A DNA stretch of 64,000 nucleotides, taken from contig JAUCEF010000017.1 of the NCBI GenBank assembly GCA_033558025.1, positions 2,356,001 to 2,420,000 on the forward strand, given 5' to 3'. Position 1 is the first letter of the stretch; every line of letters starts with the position of its first letter. Made by a program: the position numbers and the translations under genes. Shown piece by piece: positions 10,080-21,645 of this stretch. The notes below the pieces were generated by a model. It did no database searches. It saw nothing but the letters and a program-made list of their open reading frames with translations, and had not been told where the DNA came from. This DNA comes from Phytophthora sp. 'mugwort' (taxonomy: Eukaryota > Oomycota > Peronosporomycetes > Peronosporales > Peronosporaceae).

Positions 10080-13000
10080 CGCGGGCTGCATATCGAGTTT
10101 CCGCCTCTTATGGGGCTATATATGATTCTAGATACATCGCTCACCATATATTCATGTTGTCGTTAATGTGTGGGGTGTTACTACGTGGCGGCATATCTAC
10201 ATCTTTGTATGAAGCCAACCTATTCTATAGATTAACCTAGATGTGAGCCATATTCAGGGATAACCCGAAATCGACAGAATTCGTTATGGAGGAGACCTTT
10301 TTGCTGTTCTGAGTTACTTCAAGGTCCGTCATGGCGTGGCGCTGCACAAGATGGCCGGGGGGGGGATGGACACTGCCAACCTTGGACAGCACCGCGCTGA
10401 ATTTATGGGGTTGTTTGACCAATACAATTCCCAATACATGTTTAGATGGACAAAACAGCTTTGTTTTACCTACCCAACCAATCGTTAGCAACCAAATCGG
10501 TCACATATAAAAAGAAGGACAAGGGCAGAATCAGTATCGATTTGTGCACCAACCTTACTGGACTGAAATATTGAGGACTATCGTGATTGACAGAGCTGCG
10601 AAACCACGATGCTTCGAACTGTGAATATTGGTGCAATTCTCCTGGAGTGTTTTTCGAACAAAACGCGTGGATGACGACTCAAGTTTTTTGTTGCGTGGGT
10701 TCGGGCTCTAAATTTAAGGACATCGGTGAGAAATTCTTCTACTGCTCGATATTGCGCCTTGGTCACGATGACATGGGGCTGAGCTAAACAATGTCCACAT
10801 TCACTTCTTGACAAAAATACCAATTACACCTACAGGCAATGGGCGCCGGCATAACATAAAATTAAGCCGAAATACAAAAAGATGTTTGTGCGAGCGGGCT
10901 GGACTGAAAGGTGATTAGATTTGCTGACGTCTGTTATATTCGTCGTAGGATGCGTCTGCCACAGCTTCGGAGCAATGATTCACCATTTGTTAGCGGCACG
11001 CTAGAATGGTGTCAGGAAGTACGAGCACGAGTACTAGAGAGACATATCGCAGAGTCTAGACCAGCAAATATCTAGATTAGATTTTAAGATTGCAGCGAGC
11101 TACGTCGGAGTCGAGAATACCGACTTGAATAATCTGACGAATGACGATACAAGCGACCAATTATCAAGTGACATGGCGGTGACAGTAGTGTGGAGGAGGA
11201 GAAACCGTTTTCGCACATCGAGGCATTAGAAGCAGCTCGAGAACTGTTGGTCTATCTGTTTGCACATGGATTCCTCGACACCAGTGTACAGGAGATTTAC
11301 GAGGCTACCAGGAGGATGGCAACCACCTCGAAGTGGCAAACTTCGATCACCTCGTACTATCATGAGAAATAGTAGTTTTGTATGGATCATAATAGGTACT
11401 GTCATATAACTGCAAAAAATCTTTAAGAGACATATATGAGTGGACAACCAAAACGCTAGAGCTCTTCGAACCACTGATACCTCCTTTAACTCCGATAAAA
11501 ACCGACTTTATTCGTAAGTTGTTACGGGCAATAACGTTACTTCTCTGGTCCACCTCAATATATATGATGACTGAAGTTATTTTGCATCCTACAAACAAAT
11601 ACGGTTGAATAAGAAGATGTTGGGACCAGACCATAGAACACCATTAATAATGCCTCAAATGAATTCCCCGGTCCTGCCTGCTCACTCCAGCTTGCCAGCA
11701 CGCTAACAACCCGTGCTCACCGCCATGATGCCTCGAGCCACCGGCCGAGCGACATTCCCCATACGCGCGTTAGCGTCATCATCTTTCGCGCACATTAGGT
11801 CTTCAACCCAAACACCCCGAAATTAGCCAAAGACGAATCACATAATGATTTAACACCCGAATCTACTTGAATAGAAGATAGCTCAAGATAGAGTGGACGA
11901 TTATAATGTTGTGGTACCGTCCCGATCACAACGTGTGCCATGGAAAGATACTCAGTGAATTGCCAATCCATGGGATATTTCAAAAAGGACGCATTTGCTC
12001 AAATCAATGAGGCTAAACGCACTTTATTTAGCCATAAGAGAATCCATAAGACTATCAGAGCCATAGGCCGAGTCCAAATCGGTCTGGCTGTCGAGGTTGC
12101 TTACGCCTACTTGTTCATTGAGGCGTTTCTTCTTGTACTTTTGCTGTGTTGCGGCGCGCGTTTGACTCATTTTCGTTGCGATATGTATCCGTCGGTATTC
12201 GTTCGAGTCATCCGGGCGCACTGGATGGAAGCCGATATGGATGGTCGTAAAGGCGACGCAGCACTGGAAGAAGGTCTCATACTTCGCTCTGGCCCAAATG
12301 TAGCAGCTTCCTACAACAGACCACTCGATCGCTTGAGATATTGTTGTTGCTCCGCATGTCTTCCATGGTGAGGTGACTTCCTGGTGGATTTTTCATTAGG
12401 GTGATACGCTCGAATTATTGTGGATGCCCTGGTACCCCTTGGCTACAAGAAGCGCGCAATGGATTGGATACTCGTCCGCATTGGGGCGATATCACGCAAA
12501 TGGTGATCGTCGGGCAGCTTGATAATCTCCGACTGGTGGAATGCCTCGTTATCGTCGAAGCTGATCTTGTCGCTGATGCTCTCTTTAGCGTAGGGAATCA
12601 AACCGCACGCCTGCGTCATGCGCAGCTCAAAGTGTTTGTCGCGGATTCTCTTAACAAATAATTCAACGAGACATGGGCGAAGCATTGTGCGGAAGTCGAA
12701 TACCCGAGTCGAAAAAGTAGATCCGTTTTAGCAAAACATGGCACCAACAAAGTCCGACGTTCCCCACTGTTTCAGAGCTGTGAGAACCATGGAGAGCATG
12801 TCGCGATCGGTCACCTTACGCTTGCGACCAGAGCCGGCATTCTAGTGGCTGGAGATGTAGGGTCTTTAGTTCCTTTGAGACTTTGTCAAACTCGCCTGGA
12901 TAGAATTTGATTGCCGGGTGGATGCTTTCAAGCGCACGGACCTCAAGGTAGCGATCCATAATGGGGTTGGGGGAGTTGAGATCATCGTTGACCTCGTCCT

Positions 13001-13340
13001 CCAAACGATCGACGGAGAACCTGACACCAGGGCCGCTAATTTCTAATTAAATTAGAAAGTGCATTGGGATTTTGTAGTTGCAATAATTAATTTAGAGTGG
13101 TCAATTTGTTTTTTAGATTTATGCAATTAATCCAGAAGCCACACGAGTCACTCAAATCCCTGATGAAACCCCCTCTATTCGTGTGCACAGGCGTTTCTCT
13201 CCTACCTTCCATTCATTTATCAATTCATCATGCCGATTGAAAACCGCCTAGTTGTCCGCATCCTCATCACCGCTGCACACGCGTCCAGCCCTGCGAAATC
13301 TTACTTGATCGCAGTGAAAAAACATCCTAAGATACATCGA
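10080..13340. other. Transposon-derived debris, no supported host gene
   Basis: At 10237-10491 the minus strand gives a weak resemblance to the copia segment following YVDD (SKHVLGIVLVKQ...). At 11190-11372 the plus strand resembles the C-terminal tail of pogo/Tigger transposases (HIEALEAARELLVYLFAHGF). Both are too weak to annotate separately. Nothing is recognised in 11400-13340. Confidence 0.3.
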
Positions 13341-13864
13341 AGGAACTAAAAACATGGGTTTCATCTGCGTTCGATATGAATCGGCCGTTTCGGTCAGTAC
13401 ACAGTCGCAGACTGGGCCAATAACGAAGAGGATCGCAAATCAATATCTGGATTTCTTGTACAAGTATTCGTCAACGTTGTGTCGTGGCAAACCAAACGAC
13501 AACGACTTGTTCTGAAATCCTCTACAATTGCTGAATATATCGCTGCAGACGATGGAGTGGAGGAATTCAATTTGGACACGGATGCTGCTTCAAAAATTAA
13601 TGAGATCAAAAAATAACTTAGTGATCCCGGCTATGATTGACAACCAATCTACTATTCAGAGGATTGTGAACGGGAAACATTCGGAAGAGCAAAATAACAG
13701 TCGATCCGCGATGATATCAAATGTGGTCACCTCCAACTTACTTACTGCCCAACTACAGTGATGTTAGCCGATGGGTTAACCGAGGGCAGTTAGAGTAACT
13801 CGCTTTCGTGCATTTCACGATGCCATTGGAATTAAAATTCTAACGTCCAGCACTGTCGGGAAAG
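13340..13864 (+). mobile_element. Ty1/copia 3' pol end (RNase H), degenerate
   Basis: The plus strand encodes ADWANNEEDRKSISGFLV, then VSWQTKRQ and STIAEYIAA, the standard RNase H motifs at the 3' end of copia pol. After a stop, DNQSTIQRIVNGKHSEEQN and a MLADGLT-like run near 13755-13780 complete the domain. Stops and small frame changes make it non-functional. The upstream parts of pol are absent. Confidence 0.75.
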
Positions 13865-13930
13865 TGTTGAAGTAGTTGGCTCGGATGTTGATGGATTAAT
13901 GGACACATTCAGCCAAAAGATTTTTATTGA
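13865..13930 (+). repeat. Possible truncated copia 3' LTR start
   Basis: A purine run GGGAAAG precedes TGTTGAAG at 13865, the usual polypurine tract and LTR start of copia elements, and it lies just after the RNase H end. The far end of the LTR is not visible and no 5' LTR is in the window. Confidence 0.4.
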
Positions 13931-14224
13931 TTAGTTAGCTGTCTTATGCATGACTAAATGAGTTGCTTTCCAAATTTGTTTCAGTTCGACTAGCCAACGC
14001 ATAGTTTCAACAGCATCGCCACGACGGTCCTGCTGGAAGGAGCAGCGGCGCTCCACGCTGGCAAACTTCTGTGTCCTACGACCCACTGCTGACAAAATCT
14101 CGCCAAATAGCAACGCCTGTAAATATCTGACCTCGCAAAACAAGCCCGTCCTAACACCACAATGAGAAAGGTTAAAGGACACTAGCGTCGAGCTGATAAT
14201 ATTTTTCCTTGCGAATAGTGACAT

Positions 14225-15150
14225 GTGGACCGCAAGCAACCTCGTGGATACTCCATCGAGCGCAGGAAACTCTCACTGCGAGAGTCAGGGACGAGGCAAC
14301 AAGTGACGAGGGGTTGTAATTGCAATATATATGGCTTTGTTCAAATTCGCCGAACGATCGCTGAAGAAATCGCATGTATGGGTTTCATTATGGGTTTCAT
14401 ACATGCGATTTCTTCAGCGATCGTTCGACGGATTTTCTCGGCTGAAAATCTGCCCAGAAATGCGTCTCTCCAGACGGATTTCTTTGACCGATTGTTTTAG
14501 GTGTACGGTTCCTTGCGTCGCCCGTCTAAACAGATGAAACAAGTTGAAGGGCTTACAGTGATTTCCATTTGTGCTTCCGCGCACCATTCGAGATCGAACG
14601 GCAACATGCCGAAGAAAGCAGCGGAGATGCCAAACTGTGGTCATACCATGCCATTCCAGCTCAGAGCTATGCTGGAGTGTGCGGAAGTGCCGTCCAACTA
14701 CAAGATCGTCAAAGAAGAGTCGACAAAAGAAAGCCTGTGGCACATGGATCTGGGGTGCCCAAGCCCACAGGCTTAGCTCCATGGTAGAGTACGTGTTCAA
14801 GACTGGAAGAGGGCGTCTAAAGGCCAGCGGGATGTTTGATGAGCGCCACGCGATTCAGTGGACGTCAGACGCTTGCAGATGACAATGAAATTCTCTCATC
14901 AAACGATACAAGAAGACGCGTGACCGCCTTAACAAACGTACTGGCTACGGCATCACCGACACTATGATTGCAGCAGGCATCATTTTTGAGATGCAAATTA
15001 AGAAGGACTGTCCACTTTACCGCCGCATCCATGCTGTTGTTGGCAAACAGCGCAACATGCAACTAGCCTCGCAGCAATACGCACCAGTGCTAAACGATTC
15101 GGAAGGCAATGATGCCGGCGCCAGTGACCGTGAATGCAGCGACAATTAGT
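14225..15150 (+). pseudogene. Transposon-derived coding remnants, unassigned family
   Basis: Several plus-strand fragments appear in succession. The last (about 14920-15060) reads RDRLNKRTGYGITDTMIAAG...CPLYRRIHAVVGKQRNM, a pattern I associate with SANT/Myb-like DNA-binding proteins encoded by oomycete transposons. Frames change repeatedly. A perfect palindrome at 14351-14427 lies inside the first fragment. No element ends were found, and the family call is tentative. Confidence 0.35.
14351..14427. repeat. Perfect inverted repeat, 30-bp arms, 17-bp loop
   Basis: The arm 14351-14380 is the exact reverse complement of 14398-14427. The loop contains GGGTTTCAT-type short direct repeats. The palindrome lies within a reading frame and leaves it open. 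Confidence 0.9.
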
Positions 15151-16800
15151 TAAAGCTTTTAGCTCAAGGCGGACCACCCAGATATCATGTGGTAGTGCAT
15201 CAGGCTCAGCTCTTGCGGCTGAAGCTGAACCAATTACGACTGCCCCGGTGGCTGAGAAGAGGGGTGCAGACAAAGCAAAGGTTTCTAAGCGCCAAGACTT
15301 GGGAGCGTCTACGTTGAAGCCGCAAGTGAGCTTCTTCTTCTCAGATGGCATCATTTCGAAGCTGCTTGGTTTGTTCACAGTCTTTCAGTTTGCACTTTGT
15401 TGAATATGTAAATTCATTGAGGCAACAGATCAATAAATAGGATATATGAAATATTGTTATTCCCCGACGGGAATCTAGTCAGAAATCTCTGGGTACAAAT
15501 TTGGCGGGATTCCTTGGTCAGAATTGCGGTCAGGCGTCGCACGTTTGCAACCCCCTATTGTTTTCTCTTCCAACAACACCGACTATTATGCAATCGATCG
15601 AAGCTACGTAAAGTAAAACATTGTATTTTGCGATCGCTGGTGGACGGCACTGAGAGAATCCTCTCGAGTGTGTTAGTTTTCTACAATATTTTCAATTGAA
15701 CCTTTACAGTGTATACTAATAACGGCCTGTTCATACCATAAATATCCGACCCTCCAACCATGCATAAATGGAGAAGGATGGGGTGTCACTACATATATCA
15801 CCTAGCTATGCGCTCTGCGCAGTCCTAATAAACCTGGAGGCTGTAGGGCTCGCTGGGGGAAGACCTTAAGCACGCTACGGCTGACTTTGCTTGACGGTTG
15901 AACATTGGTTGGTCCTTGGTATGCGCCCGCGGGCTTCGTCTACGGGCTGCAACTGCAGACATGCTCGCTTCGCTCGCGTGAGTGACCTCCGTCTCCAGGT
16001 TCCGATCAATCAGCGTGCTTGAATACCGCATTATACTTGCTCTGATATACTCGATATTCTGGCGGATATTGCACCGACTTACCTAGGTTTTGTAATGGTC
16101 ACACTTCAGTACGATCGGATAAGTGATGATACCGCAAAAGAGAACTCAATATTCACACCCAAGGAAGACCGAGTTCATATGGTTGTATCTGCAAGAGAAA
16201 GACAATTTGGAACCTCCATTATTGGGGTGTAAGCCATGTCAAGCGCATGCTATGGGGTCGGTCCATTACACTATTGACCCTGCTTACTCCGAAGAGAAGA
16301 CCTGCAAAAATAGGCAACATCTGGTACTGAATAGTGGGCTGAGGTAATAAATGTTGGATTGACAGCGAAATCTAATTGAGGGGGGACTCAAGTTCTATGC
16401 GGGTTGTCGCGGACAGGTAATGCCCCATCCAACACGAAAAGGTGACGTTCAGCGCATGAAGAGCATCGTCAAGCAGAGTGAGGTACTAACTGTATGTGCG
16501 GGTTTACTGCTGTAGGACTTTACAAGCATGACGGCAGGCAAGCGACAGCGCATGGTGATGGCGGGCGGAAGCGGAGCGAGTCCAGAGTGTGATCAGGTGG
16601 TCGGTTTGCCGACGAGACACAAGATGAGGCGGCGCTAGGTTCTGAAGTACGCATGACAGTGAAGAGGCACTCAATAGGGAAGAGGTACGTGGCAGCGAAG
16701 AGGCGCAAAACAGTGAAAAAGCGCGTCCTGGTTCGACACTGCTGAAGCGACGACTATTACGGTGTTTAATGTGAATGCTAGCACTACCGTTTCACCTTCG
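15151..16800. other. Unassigned sequence
   Basis: Short reading frames only; none has recognisable domains. No inverted ends or RNA genes were seen. Confidence 0.3.
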
Positions 16801-16811
16801 CTCCCTTCTAA

Positions 16812-18350
16812 CTAGATATCTTTTCGCGGGTCGATCGCCTGCACAGGTGCAGCTTGGACGCGAAGCAGACGAACCAGCGATCCCCACTCTGGTTCAGGCG
16901 CCGGATCACCGAGCTCGCAGTTCGGCGCTTCGAGTCCTGCAAGTTGGGATTTCTTGAAGCCCCCAACAATCGTAGACGTAGTGAGCAAAGCCCATGCACT
17001 CTTGATCGAGTACACAATGTCACGCCGTGTTGGTGGCACCATCCTTGAACGCAGCCGCAGTATCGACAGCGCGAACCTGAGCTAGTAGAAACTGGATTCA
17101 TTCATTTCGCAGGTACTCCTTCAGCGGCCGATTCCAAGCCACATCTGCTGGCAGACACACGTATGTGTATCCCGGCGGAATCTTCATCAGTTCCACGTTA
17201 AGGAGCATAGCGAAACTCAGAACATCTTGGCGACAATGCCCCGAGCAATCATCCCATAGCAGCAAGATTGGCTCGTGTATGTTTGCACACGAACGAAGTG
17301 GTAAAAGTACAACTCGATTGATAGCTCGCGGTTCCACTAACCGGCCGTGTTGCCATAAATCTAGACACCTAACTGTAGACTTCGCAGCTCCTACCAGAGC
17401 TTTGGCCGAAGTCCCTGGCCCTGCCCGCGATTTTCGAGGGCTGTATTTTAAACACCAGGAATGACGCTGCCTTGTCGCCGTCGCTGTCGCCGAGTAGCAT
17501 TGCCGTCGCGCGCTCTGTTGACTTGCCGGCGCACTTAACCCACACGGTTTTGGCAGACTTCCATTGACAGCGGCTGAAGCAACATATCCATAATCCACAC
17601 CTGCATGCTAATTGCTAGCAAAACCAGCGGTACACACTGGAAATAAAGTCCTTACCGGTCTGATGCCTTATAAATCTTAAGATCTTCCATCTTTGCTTGG
17701 ACCTGGCTGCTGAACTCGACAAGCTTGGCAGCCGCGACTTGTGGCGTCGTATGACCTTCTCGCGTCCGCGCCGAACCGCCAGCTTGTGTCGCCGAAAGTA
17801 GTGCTTGCGCCAGGACCACGATGCAGTAAATCCACGGCGGAGCAATCCTTTGGTCGCGTAGAGCCCACAAGCTTGCCGTTTAAGCATGAGCCCCGTCACA
17901 GGCGCGCCATCTGCTCGAAGGTCGTTGAACCCACCTCACGAGAGGTGCTCCTCCACGTCAATGGGCAATGCCGCGCCCATCCTGCGGACCCGATCGCGAT
18001 GATGACCACCCTAACTAACAGTATACGTAGCTTTAATCAGATCTCGAGCATCCTTCCACGTGTAGCACATACGCTTATTAGAACGGATTTGGACGCGAAG
18101 CAGGCCAGTATAGAAGCGAGCGATGACCTCCTTCATAGTGTTGTCTGTCGAGGTACCGAAGCACTTGCAGTTTGAGGTGGTAGGATACAGCCAAGCGCTT
18201 GAACGCCTTGTGCTTGGAGCCGCTCCGGGTCGTTCGCTACCTTCCTACGGCTAGAGGGTTCGTAGGTGCTTGATCGGCTAGGTACAGGACCGAGCGATGC
18301 AGCGAGACCTGGAATTTTAGAGTGAGGCAGCATTGGCGTCGGATATTGAT
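16812..18350 (-). pseudogene. pogo-like DDE transposase, decayed
   Basis: Read on the minus strand from about 18350, a degenerate N-terminus around 17680-17870 contains HYFRRHKLAVRRG-like sequence. At 17098-17330, PILLLWDDCSGHC carries the second catalytic Asp, and the run IPPGYTYVCLPADVAWNRPLKEYL carries the third and the following 'nrPlK' block. Downstream (16812-17040) RRDIVYSIKSAWALLTTSTIVGGFKKS matches the usual C-terminal helices. Multiple stops and frame changes are present. It differs in sequence from the copy at 3773-5137. Confidence 0.65.
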
Positions 18351-18399
18351 GCAAAAGACTGGTTTTGGGGTGCTGTGATTAATATAGCCGAGCTAATGT

Positions 18400-19980
18400 T
18401 AATCTGTAATTTTTTCGTAACATAAATGGCGAGGTCAGGGACGACATGAGCACTATCAGATATCTATGATATTCTTGAACTTGTATACCCAAGACACGAT
18501 GTTTGTGTCAAACTCTGCGTCATGTTCTGCGTTTGGCTCATACGAATTATCTTAGTCACCGGCGACTTTTCCATATAATCACTACTTCTTGCTATAAATA
18601 CAAACGCGCTGAAGGATAAAGGACACAATAGTGATGCGCACAGATAAAGATCAGTGCTGAATTGGGCGTGTGATAATAGTGTTGCGACTGCTGCGCCTCT
18701 TTCCACACTGCTGACGCTGTATTCGTTCCGCCCCACTGCGTACCCGTTGCCACCTATTCGACCACTGATGCACAAGACGCTTCGACCACTGACCCCTGAT
18801 AAAAACCTCAAGGTGCTCCGCAAACTTGTTTTTTGCTGTGGCACTGATGGTTCGCATACACGCTGAGCATTGCCAACTTTACGCGCTTCCGGGACTTTAT
18901 GGGTGGACGCCGCCTAATAACTCTGACCCTGCCTAATGGGACCCACTCAAACAGGTATACAAGGAATTATTCAAATGTTACGTTGCTCGAACAAACTTAT
19001 TTATACTAGTACCTGCGTGTCCAGATCTAAGCATTGAACTGGGTGGTGCGACGGCTCAGTCGGAGTTCCTGAAGAACACTAGACTACCATAACTGACCTT
19101 TCCGGCGCTGGCAATTTCTTGGCGGTCACATCGCGGATGTGAAATCTGGCAGCAGGGTCATCAGTATTGCGCGGGATACTAAGATGGTTTAATGCGCAAT
19201 CCAGGTATAGTTTGCAATTGCCTTGGTTTGAATTTCCATCATCATACAACGGTAATGAGAGAGTCACTTGCGTTTTATTTGCCCTCCGATAGATCTTGCC
19301 ATTGTAGAAAGCGAAAAGAACCAACGTGCCCGGATGGATCCCCGCAACATCAGTGCTCTTAAGCACGTTCAAGCGGAATATTAGGAACATTAAAATCAGA
19401 CGACACTCTTCAAAGACGGGAGTCTGTCAACACTAGTCTAGGGTTTTGGGTATTGCCAGATAACTCGACACGTTGGTGTTCATTCACATCCGCATTTTGA
19501 ACGGCCTCAGCAACGGAACGTTGTTCAAGATGAATTTCTCTTTAACGGATTACGGGAAGGTAGCAATGCCACAGTCACGAAGCGCGCGGGAAATACTGGC
19601 ATCAAGGACGGCTGGATAAAATGAAAATTTAGTTGGTTCGTCATATCGGATTTGACCAGCGAAACAACGGCAGAGAGACAGCGCTTACACAGAGTGTCAA
19701 TTGCTGGAGTTGTTCAGCTTGGCGTTTCATTGCTACGAATAAGTGGGCATGAGGCGGACACATGTAGGCCTGACGCGGTCTATTGAGTTCGCACCTCTGC
19801 AAACCGCCCGCTTCCGGAGTTGTGCGACGATAATATCGTTTCCGAAAAGCATGTTATTACGTAGGAGGTGCCGTATGTGTATCGTATTCGGCAGATAATC
19901 GTGATGATAAACTAGAGAAGCATAAAGCTTGCAGCTCGAATCAAATGGAACGGAATACTCGAAAAACATATCTTGACACT
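18400..19980. other. Unassigned sequence next to the Crypton-type remnant
   Basis: No gene is supported. The minus-strand frame at 19079-19390 is open but has no domain that I recognise. It may belong to the degraded flank of the recombinase element. Confidence 0.3.
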
Positions 19981-19988
19981 GCTGCGAA

Positions 19989-21219
19989 TTAAATATTCAT
20001 GCTCTGTGAAGGATTGGGGGGTATCGTAAAGCCACTGTCACCAAAAGGCAGTCCATCTACGTATCGACCTACGATCATGTCACCTGCTGCGGATAGCGGA
20101 TATACGTAAATGCCAGGCAGAACCCAACCCGCTCGAATGCAAATGACGACAGTCGATGGGCCTCCATTTGAGCAAGACGAAACAGATGTGGCTGATTTCT
20201 TACGAGCAGAGTGAGTGCCAATGTCACTCGGCTTTAAACCTTCACCTTCCAACAGATCTGTTGTGGAGGGCTCAAGTATGAACCGCCTTAAGATTTTTAA
20301 AACGTGATCATATTGATTGCCTCCAGGAAAATTCTTTAAATCCGACAGCCTATTCACAGCAGTATACACAGCTAGAGAGAGAATTGGGCATATCGCCGTT
20401 ATATACGGCGCACGTCTCCAGGCCGGGTTCCATCTTGGTCATACTTCATGTGGCCAAATCGAATTGCAAGGCATCGCCCTCCCAGCATGTATGTCCCGAA
20501 TGAATTGGCGCAGTAATTTCAGAGCTGCACATGAGGTTCCAGCTTAGCGTTAGGATGTATGAGCGAAAACAAACTCGTAATGTCCGTGCTCCATCATTGA
20601 TAAAACATAGAGATCGTAAAACTGTGAAAGGTAAGGGTTCCTCTCCTTCCGTTAATTTGGCGCCTGCATCGTGGTTGCAAGGGGGCTACTATACGCTTCA
20701 AACCCTTTAAATATACCGTTAAATCAGCAGCAATATCGAGCGCCCATATTTGCGATACAAATGGAATAAACTTGACTTGACTTTTTGTCATGGAGTCGTA
20801 ACCGACTGGGCGGGCTTGTCGCCATCTCGAGTCGCCAGCGACATAAGAGACTCTTCAAAGTTGTTTGCACAGTATGCATCATAGTTAATTGGAGGAACCG
20901 TAGGGTTTCTGACGCATGATTGTGCTCTTCGTTTATGCGTGAAAGCGCATAAACGAAGATTATGCGCTTTCACGCATAAACGAAGAGCACAATCATGCGT
21001 CAATGTCGTCACGGCCGCATTGTCGTTTTCCACATATTCGGCCTGAACGGCACTAAGAGGTTCATCGCTCATAACAGTCCTTCTGGTTTGATAAAACCAC
21101 ACTGCGTAGCGACCGATTCCCCGTAAGTACATCGTGGCGGTCTTATCTACGATGACATTGTCCTTGCCTGCCTCCACCTCACTAACGAGGTCCATGGCAT
21201 CCTCCACATCAGCGGACAT
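19989..21219 (-). pseudogene. Crypton-type tyrosine recombinase, decayed
   Basis: The C-terminal part (19989-20369) contains GLKPSDIGTHSARKKSATSV, then RAGWVLPGIYVYP and GDMIVGRYVDGLPFGDSGF. This matches the catalytic block around the HxxR and downstream residues in oomycete Crypton-type recombinases. The N-terminal part (20788-21219) begins MSADVEDAMDLVSEVEAGKD and contains NNFEESLMSLATRDGDKPAQ. The stretch between is broken by stops. A perfect 41-bp palindrome sits inside the N-terminal frame. Element ends are not identifiable because these elements lack terminal inverted repeats. Confidence 0.65.
20911..21001. repeat. Perfect inverted repeat, 41-bp arms, 9-bp loop
   Basis: Arm 20911-20951 is the exact reverse complement of 20961-21001. 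It sits inside the N-terminal frame of the Crypton-type recombinase, where the protein reads through both arms without a stop. Confidence 0.92.
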
Positions 21220-21645
21220 TGCTATTATGGTGTCTCTCCCAACCCCCAGCTACCATATTTATCCAAATAAGTACGAGCAAAATATTGGCAAAAAGGCTCT
21301 TGCTAAATATGAATATGGATTTTTTTGCGCAATTCATCTATACGGAGCGCCTCACAATTCCTTGGCAGGTACAGACACTTTCCCCCAAACTTTGGCAGCT
21401 TCAACGTTTTAGTATATAGAGGATATAGATTGGATAAAGACTATTCTATATGGAAAGATAAAGCATCGCTGTTTTCACTAACAAATCGCTTGTCCGAACC
21501 TGCCAGGCGTTACCCTCTGCTTGGGGCCGAGAAGACGACGCCCGCGCTACGGAAGCAATTTGCAATGATAGTATCACTGATGCTGGACCACACCTCAGCA
21601 AACCAGCGCATTGCTTGCAGCTGATCTACCGGTAGCCGGATATTT

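Noticed and set aside
10237..10491. Possible copia reverse transcriptase fragment on the minus strand
   Set aside because: Only a weak resemblance to the segment after YVDD and no catalytic motif; mentioned in the region entry only.
11190..11372. Short frame like the C-terminal tail of a pogo transposase
   Set aside because: Tail regions are variable, and no catalytic part is present nearby.
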